From Oryzisolibacter propanilivorax (GTDB lineage: Bacteria > Pseudomonadota > Gammaproteobacteria > Burkholderiales > Burkholderiaceae_C), in contig NZ_FNHP01000001.1 in assembly GCF_900103645.1 (NCBI RefSeq), positions 248,001 to 312,000 on the forward strand: a stretch of DNA of 64,000 bases, in the 5' to 3' direction. How positions within the stretch are numbered: the first letter of the stretch is position 1; each line of letters opens with the position of its first letter. Below, piece by piece: positions 56,153 through 64,000 of this stretch. The notes beneath the pieces are model-generated. The model was not told where the DNA came from. It made no database searches and was given only the letters and a program-made list of their open reading frames with translations. The position numbers were made by a program, and so were the translations under genes.

Positions 56153-56584
56153 ATGTCAGTGCATGTTGCGCCGCTTCCTGTCCTGGACGCCGCCGCCGCA
56201 CCGCTGGTGACGCTGCTGCGCCAGCGGCTGCCCGGGTTGCTGGCGGTCTATGGCTTCGGCAGCCGGGTGCAGGGCACGGCGCGTCCAGGCAGCGACCTGG
56301 ACATGGCGGTACTGGTGCCAGGCTATGTGCCGGCACTGCAACTGTGGGAGCTGGCGGGCGACTTGGCGGCGCTGGCTGGCACCGACATCGATCTGCTGGA
56401 CCTGCGCGCCGCCAGCACCGTGATGCAGTACCAGATCGTGACCACGGGCCGGCGCTGGTGGGCCCGGGACAGCCAGGCGGCGCTGTACGAAGCCGCGATA
56501 CTGAGCCAGAAGACCGCGCTGGACACGGCGCGCGCCGGCCTGCTGGCCGACATCATGCAAAGGGGAACCGTTCATGGCCGATGA
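56153..56584 (+). CDS. mntA: MntA antitoxin (minimal nucleotidyltransferase)
   Basis: The 143-residue protein has the nucleotidyltransferase motif GFGSRVQGTARPGSDLDMAV (Gly36-Ser37, Asp48 and Asp50) and MQYQIVTTGRRWWARD. MntA AMPylates the HepT toxin in type VII toxin-antitoxin pairs. Its start lies 8 bases after yejB and its end overlaps hepT by 11 bases, so it is translated as part of the yej operon. Confidence 0.85.
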   Translation: MSVHVAPLPVLDAAAAPLVTLLRQRLPGLLAVYGFGSRVQGTARPGSDLDMAVLVPGYVPALQLWELAGDLAALAGTDIDLLDLRAASTVMQYQIVTTGRRWWARDSQAALYEAAILSQKTALDTARAGLLADIMQRGTVHGR

Positions 56585-56990
56585 CGTGCTGCTGAACAAG
56601 GCGGCCACGATCGAGCGCTGCGTGGCGCGCGCACGCGAGGAATACTTTCGCGACCCGGGCAGCTTTGCCCAGGACTTCACGCGCCAGGACGCGGCCATTC
56701 TGAACATCCAGCGCGCCTGCGAGGCGGCGCTGGACATGGGCCAGCACCTGGTGCGGCGCGACCGCATGGGCGTGCCGCAGGGCGCGCGCGACGTGTTCGC
56801 GCTGCTGGAGCGGGCCGGCGCCATTGCACCCGAGCTGTCGCAGGAGCTGCAGCGCATGGTGGGCTTTCGCAACATTGCCGTGCACGACTACCAGAAACTG
56901 CAGCTGCCGATCACCGTGGCCATTATCGAGCGGCATCTCGATGGCTTTCTGCACTACAGCCGCATCCTGCTGCAACGCGATGGCGGCTGA
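56574..56990 (+). CDS. hepT: HepT RNase toxin
   Basis: The 138-residue helical protein has the exact HEPN motif R-x4-H-x-Y in RNIAVHDY (Arg99, His104, Tyr106). HepT toxins are RNases neutralised when MntA AMPylates the tyrosine. It overlaps mntA at its start and yejE by 11 bases at its end. The catalytic motif is intact, so the pair should be functional. Confidence 0.88.
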   Translation: MADDVLLNKAATIERCVARAREEYFRDPGSFAQDFTRQDAAILNIQRACEAALDMGQHLVRRDRMGVPQGARDVFALLERAGAIAPELSQELQRMVGFRNIAVHDYQKLQLPITVAIIERHLDGFLHYSRILLQRDGG

Positions 56991-58035
56991 GCATTCGTCC
57001 CCCGCTGCCGCACAGGCCGGCGCCTCACCCGCGCGCCGCGCCTGGCGGCGGTTTCGCAGCAACCGGCTGGGCTTGTGGAGCCTGGTGCTGTTCGCCGTGC
57101 TGGTGCTGGTAAGCCTGGGCGCCGAGCTGGTCAGCAACGACCGGCCGCTGCTGGTGCGTTACGACGGCCAGTGGTACTTCCCGCTGGTGCGCGACTACCC
57201 CGAGACCACCTTCGGCGGCGACTTCGCCACGCCGGCCGACTACCTCGACCCGTTCGTCCGCCAGCGCATCACCGAGGGCGGCAACTGGGCGCTGTACACA
57301 CTCAACCCCTACGGCCCGGACACGCTGAACTACTTCAGCCGCGAGCCCAACCCCTCACCGCCCTCGCGCGAGAACTGGCTGGGCACGGACGACCGCGGGC
57401 GCGACATGCTGGCGCAGCTGATCTACGGCTTTCGCGTCAGCGTGCTGTTCGGGCTGGCCCTCACGGCGGTCGGCGTAGTGCTGGGCGTGGCGGCCGGGGC
57501 GGTGCAGGGCTTCTTTGGCGGCAAGACGGACCTGGCGTTCCAGCGCTTCATCGAGATCTGGGGCTCCATGCCCGAGCTGTACCTGCTCATCATCTTCAGC
57601 GCCGTGTTCGCGCCCAGCATCGCGCTGCTGCTGGTGCTGCTGTCGCTCTTTGGCTGGATGGGCCTGTCGGACTACGTGCGCGCCGAATTCCTGCGCAACC
57701 GCCAGCTCGACTACGTCAAGGCCGCGCGCGCCCTGGGCGTAAAGAACGGGCAGATCATCTGGCGCCACATCCTGCCCAACAGCATGACGCCGGTGGTCAC
57801 GTTCCTGCCGTTTCGCATGGGCGCGGCCATCCTGGCGCTGACCTCGCTGGACTTCCTCGGCCTGGGTGTGCCGCCGGGGACGCCCAGCCTGGGCGAGCTG
57901 CTCAGCCAGGGCAAGAACAACATCGACGCGTGGTGGATCTCGCTGTCGACCTTCGCGGTGCTGGTGACCACACTGCTGCTGCTGACCTTCATGGGCGATG
58001 CGCTGCGCGACGCGCTCGACCCGCGCAAGCAATGA
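56980..58035 (+). CDS. yejE: Peptide ABC transporter permease YejE
   Basis: The 351-residue protein has the YejE-type long N-terminal loop (YFPLVRDYPETTFGGDFATP, FVRQRITEGG, NWLGTDDRGRDMLAQLIYGF) and an EAA loop (YVKAARALGVKNGQIIWRHI). It is the second channel subunit with YejB. It overlaps hepT and, by ATGA, yejF. The start MAAEHSSPAAA is the only one fitting the overlap pattern. Confidence 0.9.
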   Translation: MAAEHSSPAAAQAGASPARRAWRRFRSNRLGLWSLVLFAVLVLVSLGAELVSNDRPLLVRYDGQWYFPLVRDYPETTFGGDFATPADYLDPFVRQRITEGGNWALYTLNPYGPDTLNYFSREPNPSPPSRENWLGTDDRGRDMLAQLIYGFRVSVLFGLALTAVGVVLGVAAGAVQGFFGGKTDLAFQRFIEIWGSMPELYLLIIFSAVFAPSIALLLVLLSLFGWMGLSDYVRAEFLRNRQLDYVKAARALGVKNGQIIWRHILPNSMTPVVTFLPFRMGAAILALTSLDFLGLGVPPGTPSLGELLSQGKNNIDAWWISLSTFAVLVTTLLLLTFMGDALRDALDPRKQ

Positions 58036-59693
58036 ACGACGACTTGTCCCCGCGACCCGCACCTTCCGCCGATGCCGCGCCGCTGCTGCAGGTGCAGGAC
58101 CTGCGGGTGGCGTTTGGCGGCAAAGAAGTAGTGCACGGCGTCAGCTTCGACGTGCAGTCTGGCGAAAAACTCGCGCTGGTGGGCGAGTCCGGCTCCGGCA
58201 AGACCGTGACGGCGCTGGCCCTGCTGCGCCTGACCGGCGACGCGCGGCTGGCGGGCCGGGCGCTGCTGCAGGGCCGCGGCGACCTGCTGCAGCTGTCCGA
58301 GCGCGAACTGCGCGGCGTGCGTGGCGACGACATCGCCATGATCTTCCAAGAGCCGATGACGGCGCTGAACCCGCTCATGCCGGTGGGCCAGCAGGTGGCC
58401 GAGGTTTTGATGCTCAAACAGGCGCTGACCCGCACCCAGTCTGCGCAGGCCGCTATCGAATTGCTGGCGGCCACCGGCATCCCCGAGCCCGCTCGGCGCG
58501 CCGCCAGCTACGCCCACCAGCTCTCGGGCGGACAGCGCCAGCGCGCCATGATCGCCATGGCCCTGGCCAGCCGCCCGCGCCTGTTGCTGGCCGACGAGCC
58601 GACCACGGCGCTGGACGTCAGCCTGCGCGGCCAGATCCTGGAATTGCTCGCCGACCTGCAGCGCCAGACCGGCATGGCGCTGCTGCTCATCACGCACGAC
58701 CTGCAGTTGGTGCGCCGCTTCGCCGACCGCGTGGCGGTGATGCAGCAGGGCCACCTGGTCGAGCAGGGCACGGTGGCCGCAGTGTTCCAGGCGCCACAGC
58801 ACGCCTACACCCGCCGCCTGATCGACAGCATCCCGCGCCGCAACGTGCTGGAGGCACTGCCGGCAGGCGACGCGCCGCCCGCCGTGCAGGCGCGCGACCT
58901 GCGCGTGGCCTACCCGGTGCCGGTGCCCGGCGTGCGCGGCTGGTTCAAGAAGGGCGAATACGTCGCCGTGCGCGGCGTGGCGCTGCAGTTGCCGCAGGCG
59001 CGCACCCTGGGCGTGGTGGGCGAGTCCGGCTCGGGCAAGTCCACCCTGGCGCAGGCGCTGCTCGGGCTGCTGCCCAGCAGCGGCGAACTGCAGGTGGCCG
59101 GCCAAGCCTGGCAGCAGCCGGCGCAGCACAACAGCGTGCACAACCAGCAGCTGCGCCAGCAGGTGCAGGTGGTGTTTCAGGACCCGTTCTCTTCGCTCTC
59201 GCCACGCATGACGGTGGCCGAGATCGTCGGCGAGGGCCTGCGCGTGCACGCGCCGCAGCTGGACGCGCAGGCGCAGCGCGAGCGCGTGCGCGACATGCTG
59301 GCCGAGGTGGGGCTGGAGGAGGCGCAGTTCCCCGGCCTGCTGGATCGCTATCCGCACGAATTCTCCGGCGGCCAGCGCCAGCGCCTGGCGATCGCCCGCG
59401 CGCTCATCGTGCAGCCGCGCGTACTGGTGCTGGACGAACCCACCAGCGCCCTGGACGTGACCATCCAGCAGCAGGTGCTAGCGCTGCTGCAACGGCTGCA
59501 GAAGGAGCGGGCGCTGGCCTACGTGCTGATCACCCACGATGTGGCGGTGGTGCGTGCCATGGCGCATGACGTGATCGTCATGAAGGACGGCGAGGTGGTC
59601 GAGGCCGGGCCGGTGCAGCAGGTGCTGCAGGCGCCGCGCCACACCTATACCCGACAGCTGGTAGACGCGGCAGCCGAGCTCCACGGCGTCTGA
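58032..59693 (+). CDS. yejF: Peptide ABC transporter double ATPase YejF
   Basis: The 553-residue protein has two ABC cassettes, each with Walker A (GESGSGKTV and GESGSGKST), signature (LSGGQRQRAMIAMAL and FSGGQRQRLAIARAL) and Walker B (LLLADEPTTALD and VLVLDEPTSALD). It energises YejB-YejE. Four-base overlap with yejE. Confidence 0.94.
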   Translation: MNDDLSPRPAPSADAAPLLQVQDLRVAFGGKEVVHGVSFDVQSGEKLALVGESGSGKTVTALALLRLTGDARLAGRALLQGRGDLLQLSERELRGVRGDDIAMIFQEPMTALNPLMPVGQQVAEVLMLKQALTRTQSAQAAIELLAATGIPEPARRAASYAHQLSGGQRQRAMIAMALASRPRLLLADEPTTALDVSLRGQILELLADLQRQTGMALLLITHDLQLVRRFADRVAVMQQGHLVEQGTVAAVFQAPQHAYTRRLIDSIPRRNVLEALPAGDAPPAVQARDLRVAYPVPVPGVRGWFKKGEYVAVRGVALQLPQARTLGVVGESGSGKSTLAQALLGLLPSSGELQVAGQAWQQPAQHNSVHNQQLRQQVQVVFQDPFSSLSPRMTVAEIVGEGLRVHAPQLDAQAQRERVRDMLAEVGLEEAQFPGLLDRYPHEFSGGQRQRLAIARALIVQPRVLVLDEPTSALDVTIQQQVLALLQRLQKERALAYVLITHDVAVVRAMAHDVIVMKDGEVVEAGPVQQVLQAPRHTYTRQLVDAAAELHGV

Positions 59694-59764
59694 CGCCCCA
59701 TGCCGCGCGTGGCGGGCGACCCAGCAATATGCACTGGAGGCAAGGAGTCGCAGCCGATGTTCAG

Positions 59765-60634
59765 TCAGCGCAGCACCAGCACCGGCACGCTGCACAGGCG
59801 CAGCAGCGCCGTGGTGCTGCTGCCCACGATCAGCTGGCGGATGCGCGAGTGGCCGTAGGCGCCCAGCACCAGCAGCGCGTCGCCATGCTCCTCGGCCAGC
59901 GCCGGCAGGGCTTCCTCGGGCGCGCCCGGCACGATGCGCGTGTCCACCTCGAACCCCGCGGCCACCAGCGTGGCCCGTGCCTCCTGCAGGCACTGGCGCG
60001 CGGCGTCGGTGGGCTCGCCGGCCATCGCCAGCAGGCCGGGCATGCCGCGCAGCAGCGGGCTGCGCGCCACGGCCTGCACCGCGCGGTGGGCGGTGGCGCT
60101 GCCGTCATAGGCGACGACGAAGCGGCTGGGCGGCGTGAACTCCGGGCGCGTGACCACCAGCACCGGCTGGCGCACCTGGCGCACCACGCCCTCGACGCGG
60201 TGGTCCAGGCGCAGCTTGCGCGGCGCGCTGGCGCGGTGGTTGCTGCCCAGCACGAACAGGCGTGCCATGGCTTCATGCTCCAGCAGCACGTCGGTCAGCT
60301 CGCCGTGGCGCAGCAGCGTCTGCACCGTGGGGATGATGGTCGTTTGCTGCACGCGGGTGCTGGTCTCGTCGAGCATGCGGCGCGCCGCCTCCTGCGCCAG
60401 TTGCGAGCGCTCCTCGTCCAGCGCGTGCAGGCGCTCCAGCAGCAGGTCCTGCGCGCCCATGCCGATCACGCCGCTGTAGTCGCCCACCGGGGGCAGCGGC
60501 TCGGGCTGCTGCAGTGCGTGCAGCAGCGCCAGCGGCGCGCCCAGGCGGCGGGCGGCCCAGGCGGAGCCGTCGGCTACGGCATGGGTGGCGGCCAGTCCGT
60601 CGATGCAGGCGTAGACGGTGTCGTGGGCGTTCAT
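59765..60634 (-). CDS. Tandem universal stress protein
   Basis: The 289-residue protein has two Usp domains. The second keeps the ATP-binding signature GAYGHSRIRQLIVGSSTTALL; the first is more diverged (GSNHRASAPRKLRLDHRVEG). AGGAAAGGA precedes the ATG. Two-domain Usp proteins are cytoplasmic stress factors. Confidence 0.9.
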   Translation of the reverse strand: MNAHDTVYACIDGLAATHAVADGSAWAARRLGAPLALLHALQQPEPLPPVGDYSGVIGMGAQDLLLERLHALDEERSQLAQEAARRMLDETSTRVQQTTIIPTVQTLLRHGELTDVLLEHEAMARLFVLGSNHRASAPRKLRLDHRVEGVVRQVRQPVLVVTRPEFTPPSRFVVAYDGSATAHRAVQAVARSPLLRGMPGLLAMAGEPTDAARQCLQEARATLVAAGFEVDTRIVPGAPEEALPALAEEHGDALLVLGAYGHSRIRQLIVGSSTTALLRLCSVPVLVLR

Positions 60635-60731
60635 GCGATTCCTTTCCTGGACAGACGTTGGCGCAGCGGCGATGCCGTCAAGTGTGGCACCCCCGACCAG
60701 CGCCGGCCATCGGTGCCATCCATCGTAGCGT

Positions 60732-60800
60732 GAATTGCAAGCCAAAAATGCCATTGGCCCACATGGATCATGGGCCTATAGCTATGTTTTAGATAGCATC
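60732..60800. repeat. 'ATAGCT' hairpin repeat, copy 10
   Basis: GGCCCA and TGGGCC pair around CATGGATCA, with GCCAAAAATG and TATAGCTATGTTTTAGATAGCATC edges. The last codons of the LysR gene (Asp-Ala-Ile-stop) are read from the repeat edge. Confidence 0.8.
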
Positions 60801-61700
60801 AGGCGTGCCGGGCCGTGCCTGCAGCACCAGGTCGTACAAGGCCTGCGCGGCCGCCGACAGGCTGCGGTCGCGCCGGCGCACCAGGTAGATGCGGCGCGTC
60901 AGGCCGGCCAGGGGCAGCGGCCGGGTGGCCAGCTCGGGGTGCTGGAAGTGAAACAGGGCAAAGCTCGGTACGACGGTGATGCCCAGCCCGGCGTGCACCA
61001 TGCCGGCTACCGTGGCCAGTTGCTCGACCTCCATCAGCGTGCGCATGGGCTGGGGGTGCAGCGCCGCCTCCAGGTACTGGCGCACGCTGCTGTGCCGCGC
61101 CAGGTGGATGAACGGCCACTGCGCCAGGGTGCGCGCCAGCGCCGCGCCGCGCGGCAGGGCTGCGGCGGCCAACGGATGGTCGGCGCGGCACACCAGGTGA
61201 AAACCGTCGCTGCACAGGGCTTCGGCGCGCAGCTCGGGCGTGTCGGCGCGGATCGCGGCGAGCGCGAAATCCGCGCGCCCGTCGGCCACGCGCTCGATGC
61301 AGGGCTCGGACAGCACGTCGGCGATGTCCAGCTCGACGCCCGGGTGGCGCGCATGGAACAGCGCCAGCACCTGCGGCAGCCAGCCGGCGGCCAGCGAGGG
61401 CAACAGCGCCAGCGCTACGCGGCCGCGGCGCAGCGTGGCCGCATCGCGCATAGCTGCCAGGGCGGCATCGACCTCGGCGCGGATGCGCAGCGCCGCGGCG
61501 TGGAAGTTCTCGCCCTCGGCCGTCAGCGCCACGTGGCGCGTGCTGCGGTCGAACAGGCGCAGGCCCACGCTGTCCTCCAGCGCACGGATCAGCGCGCTGA
61601 ACGCCGGCTGCGACAGGTGGCACTGCGCGGCGGCGCGGGTGAAGCTGCGCTGCGTGGCCAGCGCCAGGAAAGCGTCGATCTGGCGGGTCGAGATATTCAT
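60789..61700 (-). CDS. LysR-family regulator, divergent from the AtuA operon
   Basis: The 303-residue protein has an N-terminal winged helix-turn-helix (MNISTRQIDAFLALATQRSF, AAAQCHLSQPAFSALIRALE) and a periplasmic-binding-like effector domain. It probably controls the adjacent AtuA genes, as usual for divergent LysR genes. A methionine seven codons upstream is possible but would place the palindrome GATGAATTCATC over the start. Confidence 0.9.
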   Translation of the reverse strand: MNISTRQIDAFLALATQRSFTRAAAQCHLSQPAFSALIRALEDSVGLRLFDRSTRHVALTAEGENFHAAALRIRAEVDAALAAMRDAATLRRGRVALALLPSLAAGWLPQVLALFHARHPGVELDIADVLSEPCIERVADGRADFALAAIRADTPELRAEALCSDGFHLVCRADHPLAAAALPRGAALARTLAQWPFIHLARHSSVRQYLEAALHPQPMRTLMEVEQLATVAGMVHAGLGITVVPSFALFHFQHPELATRPLPLAGLTRRIYLVRRRDRSLSAAAQALYDLVLQARPGTPDAI

Positions 61701-61710
61701 TTGTTTGGCC

Positions 61711-61722
61711 GATGAATTCATC
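61711..61722. promoter_or_regulatory. Palindrome GATGAATTCATC in the LysR-AtuA gap
   Basis: A perfect 12-bp palindrome lies in the divergent region next to TTGATAATC; an extra ATTCAT arm occurs 10 bases before it. It is a possible LysR binding site. Confidence 0.35.
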
Positions 61723-61789
61723 TTGATAATCTATTTCACAGAATAACCGCGCCCACCTACAGTGGCCCGATACCACCCACGGACCCTGC

Positions 61790-63148
61790 ATGGCAACTTC
61801 CCCACCTTCCCCCTTGCTGATCGGCTGCGCGGCCGGCTTTTCGGGCGACCGCACCGATGCCGCGGCGCCGGTAGTGCAGGCGCTGGTGGACAGTGGCCGG
61901 CCGGCGGCGCTGATCTTCGAAACGCTGGCCGAGCGCACGCTGGCGCTGGCCCAGCTGGCGCGCCGCGCCGACCCGGCCGCCGGCTACGAGCCCCTGCTGG
62001 ACGATCTGCTGCGCCCGGTGCTGGCGCAGTGCCTGCAGCATGGCGTGCGCATCGTCAGCAACTTCGGTGCGGCCCATCCAGCCGGCGCGGCGCGGCGCAT
62101 AGTGCAGCTGGCGCGCGAACTGGGCGCGCGCGCTCCGCGCGTGGCGGTGGTGCACGGCGACGACCTGAGCGATGCGCGGCACCGCGCGTTGCTGCAGGAC
62201 GCGCTGGGCGCGGCCATGCCGGCGCAGCCGCTGGTCAGCGCCAACGCCTATATCGGCGCCCAACCCATCGCCGAGGCGCTGCGCGCCGGCGCCGACGTGG
62301 TGGTCTGCGGCCGTGTGGCCGACCCATCGCTGGTGCTGGGCCCGGCGCTGGCGCACTTCGGCTGGGCGCTGGACGACTGGGACCGCCTGGCGCGCGCCAC
62401 CATGGCCGGACACCTGCTGGAGTGCGGCGCGCAGGTCACGGGCGGCTACTTCGCCGACCCGGGCTACAAGGACGTGCCGGGCCTGGCCCGGCTGGGCTAT
62501 CCGATCGCCGAGATCGACGCCGACGGGCACTGCACCGTCACCAAGCCGCCCGGCACCGGCGGGCGCGTGGACGAGCGCACCGTCAAGGAGCAGCTGCTGT
62601 ACGAGCTGCACGACCCCGCCGCCTACCTGACGCCCGACGTGGTGGCCGACATCACGCAGGCGCATGTCACGCAGGTCGGCCCGGACCGGGTGCGGCTGGA
62701 AGGCGTGCGCGGCCATGCGCGCCCGCCCACGCTGAAGGTGAACCTGTGCTTCGAGTCCGGCTGGTTCGCCGAAGGCGAGATTTCCTATGCCGGCGCCCGC
62801 GCCGCCGACCGCGCCCGGCTCGCGGCGCAGGTGCTGCGCGAGCGCCTGGCCGGCGTGGCGCCGCTGCGCGCCGACCTGATCGGCGTGGCCAGCGTGTTCG
62901 GCGACGACGCCGGGCAATGGCAGGCCGCGCAGACAGGGCAGGGCGCCCGGGACGTGCGCCTGCGCGTGGCGCTGCAGCACGCCGAGCGCGGCTGCGCCGA
63001 GCGCTTGGTGCACGAGGTCACCGCGCTGTACTGCTGCGGCCCGGCCGGCGGCGGCGGCGTGCGTACCGCGCTGCGCCCACGCCTGGGCATGGCATCGTGC
63101 CTGGTGCCGCGCGCGGCGGTGGCCACCGGCTTCACCTGGGTGCAATGA
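61790..63148 (+). CDS. AtuA-family protein (acyclic terpene utilisation, DUF1446)
   Basis: The 452-residue protein has the AtuA landmarks LIGCAAGFSGDRTDAAAPVV, VRIVSNFGAAHPAGAARRIV, GRVADPSLVLGPALAHFGW, AGHLLECGAQVTGGYFADPG and LKVNLCFESGWFAEGEISYA. AtuA is needed for citronellol/geraniol catabolism in Pseudomonas, but its reaction is unclear; related proteins occur in many acyl-CoA pathways. The next gene encodes its usual small partner. Confidence 0.88.
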   Translation: MATSPPSPLLIGCAAGFSGDRTDAAAPVVQALVDSGRPAALIFETLAERTLALAQLARRADPAAGYEPLLDDLLRPVLAQCLQHGVRIVSNFGAAHPAGAARRIVQLARELGARAPRVAVVHGDDLSDARHRALLQDALGAAMPAQPLVSANAYIGAQPIAEALRAGADVVVCGRVADPSLVLGPALAHFGWALDDWDRLARATMAGHLLECGAQVTGGYFADPGYKDVPGLARLGYPIAEIDADGHCTVTKPPGTGGRVDERTVKEQLLYELHDPAAYLTPDVVADITQAHVTQVGPDRVRLEGVRGHARPPTLKVNLCFESGWFAEGEISYAGARAADRARLAAQVLRERLAGVAPLRADLIGVASVFGDDAGQWQAAQTGQGARDVRLRVALQHAERGCAERLVHEVTALYCCGPAGGGGVRTALRPRLGMASCLVPRAAVATGFTWVQ

Positions 63149-63168
63149 ACGGCTTGCGAAGGACCACC

Positions 63169-63534
63169 ATGGAATCGACCTCGCACCTCACCGTCCCGCT
63201 GTACCGCCTGGCCCACGGCCGCACCGGCGACAAGGGCGACCGCTCCAACATCAGCGTCATCGCCTGGCACCCGGAGCTGTGGGAGCTGCTGGTGCAGCAG
63301 GTCACAGAAGACGCCGTGGCGCGCCAGTTCGCCGCGCGCCGGCCGCGCCGCGTGACGCGCTACCTGCTGCCGCAACTGCAGGCGATGAACTTCGTGCTCG
63401 ACGGCGTGCTGGACGGCGGCGTCAACGATGCCCTGAACCTGGACAGCCACGGCAAGGCGTTGTCGTATCTGCTGCTGGACCTGCCGGTGCGCGTGCCGCA
63501 GTCGCTGGCGCCGCTGCTGGCCGGGCCGCCGTGA
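63169..63534 (+). CDS. Small AtuA-associated protein
   Basis: The 121-residue protein has YRLAHGRTGDKGDRSNISVI and AMNFVLDGVLDGGVNDALNL, the conserved blocks of the small domain that is fused to AtuA in some species. Here it is a separate gene 20 bases downstream. AAGGA precedes the ATG chosen; an earlier ATG overlapping the AtuA stop is a weaker start. Confidence 0.87.
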   Translation: MESTSHLTVPLYRLAHGRTGDKGDRSNISVIAWHPELWELLVQQVTEDAVARQFAARRPRRVTRYLLPQLQAMNFVLDGVLDGGVNDALNLDSHGKALSYLLLDLPVRVPQSLAPLLAGPP

Positions 63535-63590
63535 TGCCCGGGCGCACGCATCTGATTTTTCCTTCCCCCACCACCATTCCAGGAGACACC

Positions 63591-64000
63591 ATGCGCTTTT
63601 CCCCCGACCGCCGCCGCGCCACCGCTGCTGCCGCCACCGCGCTGCTGGCGCTGACGCTGGCCCACACCGCCGCGGCCCAGGCGCCGGCCTACCCGGCCAA
63701 GGCCATCACGTTCGTCGTGCCGTTCGCCGCCGGCAGCGCCACCGACCAGCTGGCGCGCGCCCTGGGCCAGTCCGTCACCACCGACACCCAGCAACCGGTG
63801 GTGGTGGAGAACAAGGGCGGCGCCAGCGGCATGATCGCCGCGCAGGCCGTCGCCAAGGCGCCCGCCGACGGCTATACGGTGCTGATCACCACCAACACCA
63901 CCCACGCCGCCAACGAGCACCTGTACAAGAAGCTGCCCTACGACCCGGTCAAGGACTTCGCACCCGTCACCGGCCTGGGCAAAGGTGGGCAAGTCTTGGT
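63591..64000 (+). CDS. Bug/TctC-type substrate-binding protein (3' end cut by window)
   Basis: The first 136 codons run to the window edge. They encode a signal peptide (RRRATAAAATALLALTLAHT, cleaved near AAAQ) and the Bug start YPAKAITFVVPFAAGSATDQ, VVVENKGGASGMIAAQAVAK and ADGYTVLITTNTTHAANEHL. AGGAGA lies before the ATG. Bug proteins bind carboxylates in the periplasm; the AtuA neighbours suggest an organic acid linked to that pathway. Confidence 0.9.
   Translation, partial: MRFSPDRRRATAAAATALLALTLAHTAAAQAPAYPAKAITFVVPFAAGSATDQLARALGQSVTTDTQQPVVVENKGGASGMIAAQAVAKAPADGYTVLITTNTTHAANEHLYKKLPYDPVKDFAPVTGLGKGGQVL

Noticed and set aside
58401-58475. Resemblance of yejF bases (ATAGCGGCCTGCGC-like on the minus strand) to the interspersed repeat
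   Set aside because: Only a short match without edges or hairpin, and the encoded stretch fits the usual YejF length; chance is likely.

Overview
The window reads as a high-GC betaproteobacterial chromosome, most likely of the family Comamonadaceae (order Burkholderiales, Acidovorax/Alicycliphilus-like). The reasons are the BktB-type thiolase, a Bug/TctC binding protein, imuA-imuB-imuC, TRAP and aromatic-amino-acid-type ABC transporters, and at least ten copies of a short 'ATAGCT' hairpin repeat that I associate with this family. Both ends cut a gene: an HPP/CBS protein at the left and a TctC-type binding protein at the right. No rRNA, phage, IS element, CRISPR array or replication origin was seen. 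LAYOUT. 0-14 kb: CBS protein, a second IF-1, tRNA-Pro; a leftward respiratory operon (cytochrome c, CoxB with a fused cytochrome c domain, a CoxA-CoxC fusion, a sorbosone-type dehydrogenase) with a divergent dihaem cytochrome; a 2OG-Fe dioxygenase, a universal stress protein, thiolase BktB, an SDR, RluA, a hybrid histidine kinase and an FKBP isomerase. 14-27 kb: the glycine cleavage operon gcvT-gcvH-gcvP behind a tandem glycine riboswitch, a TRAP transporter, an Lrp regulator, a TrpX-type ABC transporter and ETF-ubiquinone oxidoreductase. 28-38 kb: thioesterase; an OmpR-type two-component system divergent from a PAP2 phosphatase and an EptA/MCR-type phosphoethanolamine transferase, with three 11-bp-period direct-repeat boxes; an AhpD-like protein, a DTW tRNA-modifying enzyme, a PAS-LuxR regulator divergent from a CoA-transferase pair, and an HD-GYP phosphodiesterase. 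38-43.6 kb: the SOS mutasome imuA-imuB-imuC behind a perfect LexA box. 43.8-50.8 kb: the most novel region. Within it, the stretch from about 46 to 49 kb is visibly AT-richer than the rest of the window. The region holds a secreted protein made of seven curlin-like Gln/Asn/Ser repeats, a small secreted protein, a CsgG/HfaB-like lipoprotein with extra peptidoglycan-binding and DUF4384 domains, a Sel1-repeat lipoprotein, and a divergent NarL-type two-component system. I propose this as a divergent amyloid/adhesin secretion locus. 51-60 kb: AsmA-like protein, two small overlapping unknown genes, a pseudouridine synthase, and a yejB-yejE-yejF peptide importer operon with a MntA-HepT toxin-antitoxin pair embedded between yejB and yejE; then a tandem universal stress protein. 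60.7-64 kb: a LysR regulator divergent from an AtuA-family pair and a TctC-type binding protein. HOW THE GENES WORK TOGETHER. Most genes support aerobic chemo-organotrophic life: import of organic acids, peptides and amino acids, acyl-CoA metabolism, and electron transfer to oxygen. Added to this are envelope modification, SOS mutagenesis and a probable surface-fibre system. All calls come from reading the sequence and translations; no database search was run.
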